Shown here piece by piece: positions 13,583 to 31,200 of a DNA stretch of 64,000 nucleotides. Both the position numbers and the translations under genes were made by a program. The DNA is from Beaufortia kweichowensis (lineage: Eukaryota > Chordata > Actinopteri > Cypriniformes > Gastromyzontidae). The notes below the pieces were generated by a model. That model saw only the letters and a program-made list of their open reading frames with translations, was not told the origin of the DNA and made no database searches. The first letter of the stretch is position 1. Every line of letters begins with the position of its first letter. The DNA lies in assembly GCA_019155185.1 (NCBI GenBank), contig CM032815.1, positions 1,373,001 to 1,437,000 on the forward strand, read 5' to 3'.

Positions 13583-14389
13583 TTTCGGAGAAAATTTGTT
13601 TAAAGTTTGTCCCATTTTGAAAGCAAAAACGCCTCGTACATGAACAACCGCTAAGACATGCACCCAATCAGATCAAGTAAACCAGAAAGCAGCCAAATTA
13701 TAGTTCATTACTAGTTCAGGCAACCTGTCAACTAGTCAAAAGACATACAGCAACTGTTAAAAGCAAGCAGGCAAACACCTCTCCGAACACTTCATCCCCA
13801 CATCCCTCCATAACTGACGGCACCAATGAGGAGCACTGAACGGTGATGACTTAATAAGCAGGCAGCAGCGAGTGTGTTTGTTGTCTGAAAGTGTGTGTGT
13901 GTTTTGGAGAGTATTTTTGAACACAGATGTATGCTAGTTTAGGCTCTTGCTCCTGAAGAACAGGTTGTGACAGCTTGGCACACACTGGAAGAAAATAATG
14001 AATTCTATATATTTCTCTCTTTGTTTGCCTAAGTCTGTCTCACAGTGATACTGCGGGATGACGGGTCACTTCACTAATAAGCTACCTGTGACTCGGGCCG
14101 GTGTAACAAGACGTACCACACAATCATTTTCAGGCCTTTATCAGACATCATGGTGAGGAAGAAAGTGGACTTTAAGATCTTTAGGTCCTTCGTTTGAAGT
14201 GTAACTTTAACACTCTGTGTACTAACAAACTGAAATATTCATGAACAGAATGTACTTCAAGTTATTTAAAATGGCACACTATTGTTCAAACTATTGTTAA
14301 AAATTTAGCAAACATATTTGGATTTTTTCTTCATCTTTTATTTTCATGTTTCTTTCATTAAAAAAAATATGAATTTTTAATGATTAACC

Positions 14390-14900
14390 CATTAACTGCC
14401 ACTGTTTCCTATTCTTTACTTATACTTTAATATTTCATAGTTGAATTCTAATCTAAAACAAACTATAAATTGAAGGAAAGATAAAATATTTGACATATTT
14501 CCATAACAATAAACATACAAAACAAATAACAAAAAAGTTAATGTTAAGGTAATTTATAAAATTATATATTTTATTTATAAAAAATATTTAAAAATATCTT
14601 TTACCAAAAAATAATTCAGTTCATGAAGTTCAGTTCATTTTCATGTATATACTCAATATCTGCTGTGAAAGTATTTTATCAGGATACAATATTATTTAAC
14701 CTGACAACTGTCAAAGTAGAAATTGAGTATACACATGAAAATGCTCTGCTGAAACTACATTTATTTAAAAATATTTGTAAATATTAGATTAAGTCTTTAC
14801 AATTTTTATTTTATTATTATTGTTTATGTTTATTGTTAAGAAAATTTGTCAAATATTTCATCTTTAGTCTTATATCTGTCCATCAATTTTTAGTTTGTTT
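14390..14900. repeat. AT-rich palindromic element
   Basis: The block 'TTTTCATGTATATACTCAAT' (about 14,638) recurs as a near-exact reverse complement at about 14,723. Outer arms containing 'AAGAAAATTTGTCAAATATT' and its inverted relative 'AAATATTTGACATATTTCC' lie further out. Similar text occurs near 61,590-61,660. It is probably an old palindromic MITE. Confidence 0.5.
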
Positions 14901-15721
14901 AGAACAAAATGCAACAAGAAATATTAAAGATAATAGGGAAATAACACAGGTGTCCCTCCTGAGGAACAGTGACAGATAACAGGTTTTAATAAAAATGTAA
15001 AATCAAAACAATAAGACTCTCTCAGTCTCAGTACCTTACATGCTGATAAACAGTAAAATGCTTGTGGTGATTACTGTATTTTTGTTGACACTAGACTGCA
15101 TCACCACATCCCAGAATAAACTCAGAGAGCCACTTTTCTTCTATTGATCTGCATGTCCAACTGTGAAGAATAACCGAGACGACCGCCTCAACGACCAGCC
15201 AATCACGTCACACCTTCACCAGCAGGTGAATCACATTCACACGCTCGGACGCCTGATTGGTCAGAGCACTAGAGTAATTACGATCAAGAGTCGCTCTATA
15301 ATTTTCTGCACTTTTATATACTGTAGCAGCAGCAGATGGAAGAGTCAAAGCAGATAAGGTCCGTTTAAATAAACGTACGGACACATACTCGCACGTGGTT
15401 AATGGCTATTCTGTGCATTATTTCTGTGTAATATGCCATAACGCTCATTCCAAATGAGCTAATTTGTTGGTCTGGTGGGCACACAAATCCCGTTACGAGC
15501 GGTCAGGCTGCGCAGGCACGAAGGTGAGGAGGAATTGTGGGTATCGACATGCTTTCAGCCAGCAGAAATATTGAGCAGTGGAAAACTGCCGGGGCTCTTG
15601 AGAGAACTATAAAGATGCACTCTGTGCGAGCAGTTAAATGTTGAATTAAACAGTCAATCAATTTCAGGGTGAATAAGACGCAGTTAAATGTTGAGAGAGA
15701 AAACAGTCAATCAGATTTCAG

Positions 15722-15889
<168 letters not shown>

Positions 15890-18714
15890 CTGGGGGTTTG
15901 CTTGACATGAGTCAGGCTGAAAAATAAATGAGGTCTCGGCTCATAATAAACCCGTATTTGTAATAAACAGATGCTGTAGAGCCATAAAATTGTCTTTTTA
16001 AATGGAGAGGGATTTGCCTGATGACGCACCATTACGCACGGTGTTGGCGCTTGACAGGGCCAGGACGGGCCAGATAGACAGATGAAGAGAGAGATGGCAC
16101 GCTTGTTCTTCATCACACCTTAACGCTCTCGCTTTCTGCAGGGATCTCTCTGTGGAATGAACGCTGAAGAGACAAGCTAATTTTATTCATAGGGTTGAAA
16201 GATGGATAAAAGAGAAAGATAAAGAACTGTACGCAATATAAACGAGACGAGATGCGGTGAGATTCAGCTGTGTACAATTCTACAGCCTTTGAAACTATTA
16301 CAGTAATGTTAACAGCTTTTAAAAACAACAAAACATTGTACTTTTTTCAGTTAAAATATGAAGACACAAATGTAGTTTTGTTGTTGTACTGGTTGATTTC
16401 TTTCATTTTTATTTGACTTAGAAGTGAAAAACATGTTTGGTCGTGTACCTATACTAAATTAAAACTCCATGATAGCTTTTTACACGATTTATAGCTGGTT
16501 CAAACCAGTTCATGTGGTTGATTTTAAGGTTTTGTCTACATTGTAAAACTGTTGTGAGATTCACATTTGCTGTACAAAGCTCGGGGTTAAGCGTAGGCGT
16601 AAAGACAGCAGAGATACTGCAGAGCTCTGAATAATCATAAATATTGCATATCATTTTCACAACACATAGAAACTATTGATAGAATGATGGTTATCATCAA
16701 GACACAACTGTTGACCGATACAAACTTGTTTTACAGCTGACATGCAGAACTACTCATGTAGGTGTTGTATACCTACGTCTGTATACAACAATGTCACACA
16801 TAAAACAGAGCAGAAATATAATAAGATAAACAGACGAAGGAACAGGAAGAATAATAATGGAAATCAGGAGCCGTAGAATAACGCAGCACCCGTAAAAACA
16901 TAAAGGAATTTTCCTACTCATTTTCCTTCCACCACGTCTGTTTGAGAGCGCGTCAAAAATCAGCGCGGCGGGATGGAAGGAGGGGTTGAGGGCCCACAAT
17001 CACACACTCTTTACTCTAGTAATTACATCTCTTTCTCAAGGGCACCGTGTCCTCCAACATCACTTTCAAATCCGAGAGAAGTGTGGAACGGCATACGACC
17101 TCATATGTGCAGAACAAACACGTCATTGAGGTACTTCAGCGATTAGCCTAAGTGGCATTTGTTGAGAACGCACATCTGCACCTGTGCATTCACTCAACGG
17201 GACTTCACTGGCAGATGATAAAATACAGCAGCTGTAAATATTTCCCACAAACCCCCTTTGGTCAGGAACAAAATGTCTGCAATCTCCCTTTCTCCCTTCC
17301 CTCATTTTCACTTTCCTCAAGGCTGCAAAACTATACAAAACTTGTAAAAGCTGCACAATAGAGCACACACACACTGAACGCGGCTTCGGGTGACATTAGG
17401 GAGGGACAAAACCGTTGGGCGACAGACCAACTTTTTAAAAGGGCCGCAGGCTGGCATACTTTTCAACATTTGCTATAAAAACAAAGAGGCATTAATGAAA
17501 CAATAAAACAAAAGCATTATGGCAATGGTTTGCATGGCTTCTACTGAGTTAAATTGATCAAGTAAACATACCGGTAAATTGCTAAAAACTTAAAAACTAC
17601 CGTCAATGTAACAATGGCCAATTTATATTAGGTCTTACATACAAGTGGTTTCTGTAAGATATTTTTCAACATCATGTGCTAAAGTATTTAGAAGAAATGT
17701 ACAATGAGAACAATAAATAGCTGCAAATAAATGAAATGAAATGAAAACATGACTCACAAAATGCCAAACACAGACCTGGTACCTGAAACACGATAACAAT
17801 CACTGTACAGTATATGAATAGAATTCTGATATTAGAAAGAAATTGTAATAAATGTATTCAACAACAGCAGTGAGTATAAAACAAAAGGTCATTGCAAGCA
17901 TATTATTTACTCATACTGTATCTCAGTACTACTTCAAAAAACGCTGTTTTTCATTTTACATCACACCTCTTATACTTCTATATAATTCACATTAGGTAAC
18001 TATATTTTGTATGGAAAGAGAGATTTTGAAAACTTGTCTCTTTCTGTAACAGCAAAAACACAAAACAAATACATAAATATCTACTAGAGAAGTAAATGTT
18101 TTACAGTGACAAGGTGCACAACTGCAATGCAACAGACAAGTGGTTTCACATTCGCAAGTAAGAAAGTAATTGATTTTTCCGTCTGGGCCGATCAGATAGA
18201 CTGACAGCTTGCAAACATAAACTCCTCAAGCTGCTACTGGCACTGCGAACAAACGTCCTCCTGCTTCAGCTGGACGGCACTCGACTCGAAATCAAATCAC
18301 ACCGCATCCACGACAGGCACATTTCACATCCTCATATCATCACTTCCTCAAGTCTTATTCTGCTGTTTACCAAATCTGAAAGTTCTCGTGATGTTAATAA
18401 ATAAGTTCACGTGCTGCCATTAGATGCCAACCGTCCTGACACTTTTCATCGCTTTGTTTTCTGCACACCTGCCACTGTACTGCAGTCAACAACTCTTCTC
18501 TCACACGCACAGGAAGTGAACAACGCTACAGGTGCCACTTAACCAGGGTGTAAAGTACTCGAGTGATGCTTCATTTCTAAAGTGAAGGATTTTTTCTATC
18601 TTGTCTTAATACGCAGAGACTACTAGCAGTAAGCCACTCTTAAGTGGATGCCACCAAAATGGTAATATAAAAAAAACCTTTTAAAACTTTTTTAAGGTCT
18701 AATTACTAATTACA

Positions 18715-18965
18715 CTAAAAATTGTTCCTTACAAAATGAACCATGGTTTTATCATAGAAGCTATATAGCTTAACTATGATATTTGTAGTAAAACCACAGT
18801 ATACACAGATTTAATATTGTCTCACCATAGTTTAACCATAATATTTGTAGTAAAACCATAAAAAATATTATAAAATAAAGTAAATTAAAAATGTAATTAT
18901 AATTTTTTTATGCAATACAGTCCAAAAACATTCTTGCTATACTTTTACTATAATAAAACCACAGG
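18715..18965. repeat. palindromic 'GTAGTAAAACCA' repeat
   Basis: Three copies of a unit containing 'GTAGTAAAACCACAG', 'GTAGTAAAACCATAA' and 'ATAATAAAACCACAGG' alternate with inverted 'CCATGGTTTTATCATAG' and 'CCATAGTTTAACCATA'. This is a recognisable fish palindromic repeat pattern. It is non-coding. Confidence 0.55.
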
Positions 18966-19872
18966 TAATTTCAATAAGTGCTGTTGGCTTTAAACAAGAA
19001 CTTTAAGTACCTTCATAGGAAAATCCCCACCGTTTTTCAATTTTATCAGTCAGTTTCAATAAATTGTTTTGTCTATTTCAGTGTCATACATAAAATGTGG
19101 ATATTTTTGACCATTTTATGGTTCTTTTCATTAAGTAAAATTAACTGTGCAATGTCTCTGTGCTTTTTACATCCACACACGCATCCAGAAGATATTTCTT
19201 TGACACATAAATTCTCTTGGGAATTCTCTGATACAGAGCACCACAATATCATAAAATATGATCATAATCATATTAAATATTTATGCATCATAAAATACAA
19301 TCCAGCATGTGTATTGAATATATCCCCTGATTACTTCCAGTGCTGACATAATAAAACAGCGCTTCTGCTGTGTATCGATCTGATCCGGGAACAGCAGATA
19401 TCTTCAATGCTGCATTGAAGAGTCTTTAAATGGCTCGCCTCCTACACCTCATTTATCAAATGTAATCTGTTAGTATTCCGCAGCATTAATCAAACCTCTG
19501 TCCCACTTTCCTGTATATGAGCGAGCGTGTGATGTATGTGAGGGAGTCTGAGCGAGCGAGGGAGATTGTCTAGCTGTTGATTTTGCGTCTGCTCTTGATT
19601 AAGGGTGTTTATGGGTGAAAGTGCGTCTTATAAAGCTTGCTCGGACCGATATCGATTCTCTACCTGAATTTATAGCATACCGATAGCACAACAGGTGAAC
19701 ACAAAGGCATTTACAACATCACGGCCGGCTTGCAAGAAAATCCACACAATGTACGATGAGATACTGTTGTTTACCTTTGTACATACAAATGTGACTCTGA
19801 ATTTATACAGCTGATACTGCTGTAGATCTTACTGCTGTAACACACAATCTGTCTTTTCCACCCACCTAAACA

Positions 19873-19960
19873 GTGTTTAAGGAGATAGTACATCCAACAA
19901 CAGAAACATATTTCTTTCATCCATCCTCATGTTGTTTGGTCAGTAGTGACCAAAGGTTTG
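19873..19960 (+). repeat. degenerate 'TTCACCC' family copy
   Basis: 'GGAGATAGTACATCCAAC' followed by 'CTTTCATCCATCCTCATGTT' matches the beginning of the family seen at 13,338. Confidence 0.4.
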
Positions 19961-20299
19961 GACAATTGACATCTTTGCTCTTTATTCAAATGGCTTGGCT
20001 GTATTCAAACATTTTATTGATGTTAAATAGTTGTCTAGAGACATGCTTGCATTTATTATTTTTAAATATGGCATGTCAAAACATGTCACACCAGGTTTGA
20101 TATCAGAGATGCCGGAGTAGTTCGATTAACATTTGATCAAAACACGACAAATCTGAATATGCACATACTGTAGTCTAAAAGTAATCTAAAATCTTTTTGG
20201 TCACACAAAGCTGGAATGTATGGCTAATTAAACTTAAACCTTCAAGTGGACAAAGATAAAGAGCCATGTGGGTTTTGTGGCTTTCACAACCTCACTCAC

Positions 20300-20449
20300 C
20301 TTTCTTATCCCCAAAGAAGAGCGTCTGCTGTGCCGGGTTTGACCACTGGAGGGAGGTGTTGTCATTATGTTCCACTCGACAGGTCAAGTTGGCTATCCCT
20401 CCTTCTGTCACAGTTATGTTCTGGACAATAGGGAACTGGCCTTGGGCTC
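20300..20449 (-). CDS. cadm2: cadm2 internal exon (first half of Ig domain 1)
   Basis: This is one exon of cell adhesion molecule 2 (SynCAM2/Necl-3), a neuronal type I membrane protein whose Ig domains mediate trans-synaptic and axon-glia adhesion. On the minus strand a pyrimidine-rich acceptor ends in CAG just before 20,449, and the donor GTGAGTG follows 20,300. The exon is 150 bp, entered after one base of a codon and left after one base. It encodes 'GAQGQFPIVQNITVTEGG', then 'LTCRVEHNDNTSLQW' and 'SNPAQQTLFFGDKK'. That is the start of the mature protein and the B-C strands of the V-type Ig domain, including its first Cys. Three N-glycosylation sequons are visible (NIT, NLT, NTS). The NDNTSLQWSNPAQQTL run is diagnostic of the CADM family, and QGQFP favours CADM2 over CADM1/3. 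The paralogue (cadm2a or cadm2b) cannot be told. The signal-peptide exon should lie at higher coordinates and the remaining exons at lower ones; none is recognised in this window. Confidence 0.93.
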
Positions 20450-23400
20450 CTGAAAGAGACAGACAGAATCTGGGTGAGAGACAGTTACCACCGCAGAAAC
20501 ATACGGAGCTGCATTCAACCTTTAGCTTTAGAGCCAAACATGAAGCTACAGCATGTTCTGCTGATTTGGTTGGTGGAAGACGTCCAAAAAAACGGCGGAC
20601 GGGAGCTATTCATGTCGAACGTGGGTGAAAAGCACAGAAGGTGATGAAGTTACTTGCATCTTTTAACGCGAAAGTATAAGTGAGTCAGAAAAACTTGAGA
20701 AGGGTAGGCTGAAGATAAACTCTTGAAGATTTAAGATCTTGGACTGAGTATCTCTAGATTTTGGAAAGCAACCAGATGACATTAAGCAACTTTCATGGCA
20801 GGTATAAAGTCTTTTCTGGGGGTGTTAAAGAAAAAGAGGACCTATGGGAAAACAAAATCAGAATAAAACATTTTTTACATTTTCTGATAAAAATGAAAGC
20901 TGCTTGCCTGTACCAAAGTCAAAAAATACCCAAAAACCATTCATCAAATAACAATTATTAAAGCTGCAATCGTGCAATTCTGGTTAAAAATACAAAAAAT
21001 GGCCTTTCCCATTTAGTATTAAAGATCAGGATTATATAAAATAACAATTATTAAAGTTATAATCCTGCAATTTTGGTTCAAAATAGACAAAAAACAGTTA
21101 TTAAGGAAGTACAAGAAACAAAAACACTATTTAAAACTGTTGCCTTTCCTGATTGGCAATGGTAAGCTTGTAATAATGATTTATAATTTAAGCTGTCAGG
21201 TATGAATTTGCAGGAAAAGTAATTTTGACATCATTTGACCAGTGTAAAGATAAGTACATGATGACATCACCAGTTTTATGTCTCAAACAGAAACCACGAG
21301 ACGGATGCTAAAGTTATGGATTGCAGCCTTCTTTAAGGGATGCAGTTGCCGACATGTAAAGAATAAGAGGATGTTGCTATGCAACGAAAATGACATCACT
21401 GTCAGCTATAGGATCTGTGTGCTAACGAATACAACCAACCAATCAACATCCAGAATCAATCCAGCACTCATTTTTAAATTCCTAGTTCAGATTTTGCAGC
21501 ATCGGTTTATACACAGTAAACATCCTCACCTACTAAGAATGTCCCCTAAGCAGCTAAAGACAATAATCACAGGCCATTCAGAAAACTGCATAAAGGTTTA
21601 GCTCAGTGAGCAATAATTCACAAACTGACATCCATCATGGTACCCCAGTGTTGGACAGGCAATAACAGATCACCTTGTGTAGGGAAAGGACTTATAGGAG
21701 AGCTAATGAAAAACTGTACACACACACACACACAGTATATATAAAGACAGTCCTGGAGAGGACATGATAGATGAATAATCCGTAGTTATTTTAAGTGAAG
21801 AAGTGACGACTCCAGCGGTCAACATCTCCAGTACTGCTGCCAGCCAATGGGAAGTCAGTATGGACTAAAATGTGAACATGATGTAATAGGTAAAGGAGAA
21901 GGACAAAAGCATGATGGAGAAGAAACGCTGTGTCCTGAACAGGCCTGAAGCAGGACGTTTTTTGTGTAAATCCCTTTAGGTCCTCACTGAAGGAGAAATG
22001 CTGCATTGAAGCATTGAATACTGTAGCAGGATTTCAGATGAATGAGATTTTACTGTTATTGAGACTATCTAGCAACAAAAACAGTGTGAAAAATGTCAAA
22101 AGACATTTTATTACATCACAACTGGTTAAGTAAAAGCCATTAAAGTCCCTATGACAATGCTTCACGGTGCCATAGAAGTATTTTGCAATTATTTAAGAGG
22201 ATGAACATACAGTTTAAAAGGCTCAAATCTAACACACAAAACTTTTCTATTCATTGAATGCAGTCTTTACCATTAAGGAAATTAATCGCATGAGTATGAC
22301 ACAGTGAAAACAGTCTGGATTTATGGCGGCTAATGAGCGAAACGGAGATAAATAAAGTCTGTAGTTTCATGCAACGCTACAAATTTTGCATCTTTTTTCG
22401 CTTACTGCTAATTGCAATGTGTCACAATTAGCCTGATTCAAGGGGCTGTCCTCAGACATGGTGTAGCTTTTATAAGACAACCAAGGGAGAGAGAGGAAGA
22501 AAGAGAGAGCAGCTAAGAGTCTCTTCAAAGTCTCCCTGTCTGAAGAGCCCATCGGCCAGCTGTGCTGCTTGATTCTTTTCCATGCCTCTGGAAGCCACAT
22601 TACACACACACAAGAAATGTCGTTTTGTGATTTAAGTATGAAGTAATGATTTCTAATGGTTGTAACATGAATATTTTTAATAGATTTAAGCAACAAAACA
22701 TCTGGTTGACAAACCAATTTTGTGAGCATCTCAAGAGCAGAGAAGTGAAGAGAGAAGATCTTTCACGACCCCAGTTGAGGTCTCCTGCAGTTCAGGCATT
22801 AGGTGGAAGAAGTGAAATGAAATCACATTACTCTAGGTAGGCAGAATACATTATTCTTCTGGCTTTTGCATGAAGCATGACCTGCCAACTCTTTTCTCTA
22901 GTTCTCATTCTGCTTTCTGCTTCCTTGATCTCCACCGTATCATCTTTTTCTTCCTCTATTTTCTCTCTATAATTAGGAGAAAGGGTCACGATCCATTGGG
23001 AAATCAGTTTAAATGACACCACAAATATATGTGTAAATCTGGTACTATTTTTATGCATGTGGTTGATAACACAGGTCAATCGCAATGTGTCAATCAATAA
23101 CAGAAATTCCCAGGAGAGTCTTATGCTGTAAATAAGGAGTCATTGTGATAAAACAAGGATGTATCTGTGATGGTTCTCATTCCATATATAAAGGGATTTT
23201 TTAAACATTTTATTGTGGTTTGAACTACCTTGCTTTCTAATTTCTAATTAAAATGCATTATGACATTTGTATAATAATATATAATCAAGTCTGAAAGCAA
23301 AATAGCTTAAAAACAAAATGATTCTCCTTTTGAAAGACATTCAGCATTTTTGGATGAATATATAATGAAAGCATTAGATTCCAGGTTCTTTAGTTGCATA

Positions 23401-24145
23401 GAGACATTTACTGTCGTTCACAGGAGTCTGTTTGCACTGGAAATAATTAAAGTTTTGGACAGCCTGTACCATTAATGTTACGAGTAACTGTATGATGTGC
23501 TTCCAGCAATTCAAAAATGCTTCTTGTTTTGCATATTTCCTGCCAAGAGCACTTTTCGAAAACAAACAACCACTGAGAGACACCTGAAACTACCCACAAT
23601 GCCTAACAGCACAATCAACAACACAGAAGCTGAAAACCTCATTCTGAAACATCCAGAAAAAAGGATTTCAAAATAGAGTCAATCCACCAAAATACCTTCG
23701 GAGTTTAAAAAAGCTCCAAAAATGAAACTGAGAGGTGTTAAGAAAGTTGAAGGAATGGGAATAAATGAAAAAAATGGATGAATAAAAGTGCACTGAAAGT
23801 TTGATTTCAGTCGTGTGCAAATGTGCAAACTTTTTTAGTAGAAACTCAGACAGTATAATACAAGGCAACAAGAACTTAAAAGGTCAAAGCAGAAAATCAT
23901 ACAGATCTAATTTAAAATCTTGTATTCTTCTCTTTGCTCACCTGGGTGAACTATACTTAATTAACAATTAAACATTAATGATTACATTTAAAACTTTGTT
24001 GTTAAACTTCAATTGGAAGAAAAAGTTGGTCCAAAGATCAACACCAAATTGGATAAAATGACAATAATAACAATAAAAAAAAAAATAAACATTAAAGTGA
24101 TAACAGAACATGTGTTTAGTGTTGCTACTCTGAGCAACACCAAAT

Positions 24146-24147
<2 letters not shown>
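20450..24147. other. non-coding, presumed cadm2 intron upstream of the Ig exon
   Basis: Nothing protein-like was recognised. A local duplication occurs: 'ACAATTATTAAAGCTGCAAT' near 20,950 and a similar block near 21,047, each followed by 'TGCAATTnTGGTT'. The later part (21,190-21,310) shares 'TTTGACATCATTTGACC' with 2870-2885. A short (CA)n lies at 21,716-21,735. Confidence 0.4.
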
Positions 24148-27969
<3,822 letters not shown>

Positions 27970-28212
27970 ACTGAAGCTCAACTTGTACGAGCAATGCCAA
28001 GGTCATAGGTTTGATTCCCAACACAATCTCATGGCGATTTGTAACTATTTTATGAGGTGGCTAATTCGTAGGAATTTATACAATCTTATTTGTACATGTT
28101 AATACGGTCTGCTTTTGGCCCTGTGATGTTAGGTTTAGGGGTGGAGGTACATTATTGCATTTAAGAATCATACTCATTTCATACAAATTCGTAAGAATTA
28201 GCCACTTGGTAA
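27970..28212 (+). repeat. tRNA-type SINE head plus 'TTAGCCAC' repeat
   Basis: The box-B-like 'GGTCATAGGTTTGATTCCCA' near 28,000 follows a tRNA-like 'AGCTCAACTTGTACGAGCAA', as in tRNA-derived fish SINEs. It continues into 'CAACACAATCTCATGGCGAT' and 'GTGGCTAATTCGTAGGAATT', ending 'AATTAGCCACTTGGTAA'. The same non-tRNA part occurs in reverse orientation at about 56,440-56,690. Confidence 0.6.
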
Positions 28213-31200
28213 ACTAAGACAATTTCTATATTGAGCATCAGCCAAAATGCCCAATAAATGCACTACAGTCTACATCTCGCTATAAGCCACTACATGCTAC
28301 GAAGCTCCATGCAGCATCGTTTAGAAGCTCAGGCGCTTTGCCGATGGCTTGCAAAGATGAAAAAAGGAAGAAAAGATGACACAGAGAGTAAAGCAAAGGT
28401 GGGGAGGGAGTGGATTGAGGAGGGCTGGGGTAGAGACAAAAGACAAGGGTAGTAAATAGCAAAAATAATGGTCTGAACCCCCCGTGTGTGCGGAGGAACA
28501 GAAAGTGGTACTGCCTGCCTGGCTCATAGCGGTGATAAGACAGCTATCTCAGCTCGGCTTATTGGGAACTGTGTCTGCCTATTTATCAAGCAGCAGGGAA
28601 GATGGAGGATCCAACTCACCTCTCACTTTGTTTTTCGTGGCCGCCACTGGAATCGCAAAGCATTATGGGGGGATGAAGGGGAAGAGGACGAGGAGGGTGA
28701 GAAAGACGGGATTGGAGGGAGAGAAAGAGGAGAAGAAGAAGATTAGGAGAAAACACTAGAAGAGAACAGACTAGATTTAAGACGGTGCAAAATGTGCTGA
28801 ATGTGCACGCCGGTCCTCCTGTTGTGGAAACTTCATTCGTACCTGTCTGGTTTGTGAGGTGCAAAACCGTTCAAGAGTGCTTAGCGTTTGTAAACAATAT
28901 CCACTACAGAGATTCATAATATGCAGGTAATAAAATTGTACGGCACTGACGGGCGGGCCAATGCCTCTCCAAATACCACACAAATGGTTTTGATGGTGAA
29001 TATTGCCGCATAAGAGCGTAACTTCATGAATCGCTTATATGCGATTCAAGGCCTCTGTTATCATGAAACCCTCTATTTCAGCATAAATTAGTTTTTTATA
29101 GCATAGATTAATCATAACTGATTGTTTGAAAAAAATTTTAAGAAAAAGGAGAAACATCTGCTGATGCTTACATGAAACATCCACATGAAACCAACATCTC
29201 CATTAAGTCTCCCGAGCTATAAAAGAGCAACTTTTTAGCAGTAACATTTCTCTTGGAGTGAAGCCTCAACCCTCTGTTGTGTTATTGCTTTGTGAATGGC
29301 TATTGATCTGACCAAAGAGCGCTCTGCTACAGACTCACAATTAGCTAGACACAACAAGCTGTCCGTGACCGCCAAACAAACCGTCCTAATCCTGTTCATC
29401 TTTTGACATGTTTTTGCATCAAAAGCATCCACTTTAACAAAGCTTTCCATTTACATTCCATTAAAGCCGATCACATACAATGTCTAATTATTGTATACAC
29501 CATTACTGAAACTAGCGAAAGAGGGAAATAGCTTAAATGTTTCAAAAAGCAAGAGCACAATGACTGGCCGTGTGTTGGGTTTCTATACATTTAATGCGTT
29601 TTTCTACAAGCTTGAAACACTGACAAATCTGGGTGGAGTTGTGGGGGCATTCAGATAATTGTTGCAATCAACACGGCCGTGCAGGTTTCTTAAATTTGGA
29701 TTGGCATAGTTGAAAGTCAAACAACACGCACGCACACATTGAGTTTCTGACTTTTACGTGACTTTTATAATGTACAAACTATATATTGTATCACGTAACC
29801 CTCACACAACCATTTTGCTTTTTTACATTTTCAAATAAACAGTATTTAGTTTGATTTATAAGCTGTTTCTTTTCTTATGGAGACCAAAAAATGTTAAAAA
29901 ATTACTGGTATTAATATCTTTAAAGGGACTAGATTTAACCCCCAAGCACAGTTCAAAAGTGCATGTAACTTAAATTCACCTTACAGCGAACTGTGAATCA
30001 TTTTCTATTGGGGATATAAATACAACCATCAATCATCTACTTTTTCTACATGCTTACCAGAAACTAAAGTCAAAGCTGCAGAAAATAAAATAATGCAGAA
30101 ATTATAAATTAACATCACAGAGATCCTCTAACGCAAGTTAGTTCAGCTGGTAGAGACACACACACACACACAGGTAAAATATATAACTTCAATGCACTAT
30201 ATGTCACTTTTCATAAAATTGTCAGCCAAAAGCAAAAATATAAAAGTAGAACAATGTTCTTGCAATGCAAAAGGTCACAGATTTAAAACCCAGAGATCAC
30301 ACAGAACCGAAAAATACCTTAAAGTCCCTGTATAATCTTTTGGATAAATGTGTCAATATGCTAATGCAGCATTTTCACATCTGTAAAACTCTAAAATGAA
30401 GCTTTAATATGGTTTTGTCTTAAATGTTAAACTGCATCCACGTTTCCAAAAAGAGAAAGTAGAAGTGAGGAAAAGCCCCTGCAGTTGGAGATTTGCTGAA
30501 TGCTTTCCACCTTTCACCTTGCATCTCTGCTTAAATGTTCAGATCCAGGTTGATAGCAGGACACAGAGAGTGACAGAGACAAAGTGACATCTCCAAAGCC
30601 TAAATTACACAAAACTGGCTGTGAAGGTAAGTGTGTAGGAGGAGAAACAGAAAGACATGGAAAGGAAGAAGAAAAGGCCTCTATCACCTGCAGCCAGAAA
30701 AGGCGACAAATATCACTGAATAATTCAATGGACATGCAATGTCAGAAAATACTTAGATCAAGAAGGTAAGACCTTTGTTACTATGGAAAACAACTTGTAG
30801 CTGAGCAAATATCATCCATCCATGATAAACTATACACTAAACACACACACACACAAAAACAATGAAAGATGCTTCTAGTTGATCTTGGGAAGATTTATCG
30901 AGTTCGTTTCGAGCACTAAACTTTACTTTCAGTAGGAAAGACCTCCCGCTGAATCAAAGCAGTAAATTCTGCTGTCCATAACACCATTACGGTGACTGAA
31001 CAACCAAAACAAGAGCGGAAACAAATGGACTTGATTTTAGGGTCACTGAAGAAATCCCTCACTATTGGTGGACAATGGAACAGAGCCAGTTCAGCGGACC
31101 CATTTCTCACCGCATTGCCCAACATTCCTCAGAGAAGTTCAATATAATGCTATTTGTGGGGGAATTACAGGTATCTGTCTTGGCCTGCTGATCAGTTAAT

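Noticed and set aside
13261..13667. 103-codon and antisense 65-codon frames
   Set aside because: They lie inside a common dispersed repeat.
28258..28864. Several 60-90 codon frames on both strands
   Set aside because: The purine-rich segment yields charged low-complexity frames on one strand and Leu/Pro/Ser-rich shadows on the other.
30130..30310. Possible tRNA gene
   Set aside because: Box A and B remnants do not fold into a cloverleaf and are split by (AC)n; it is a SINE remnant.
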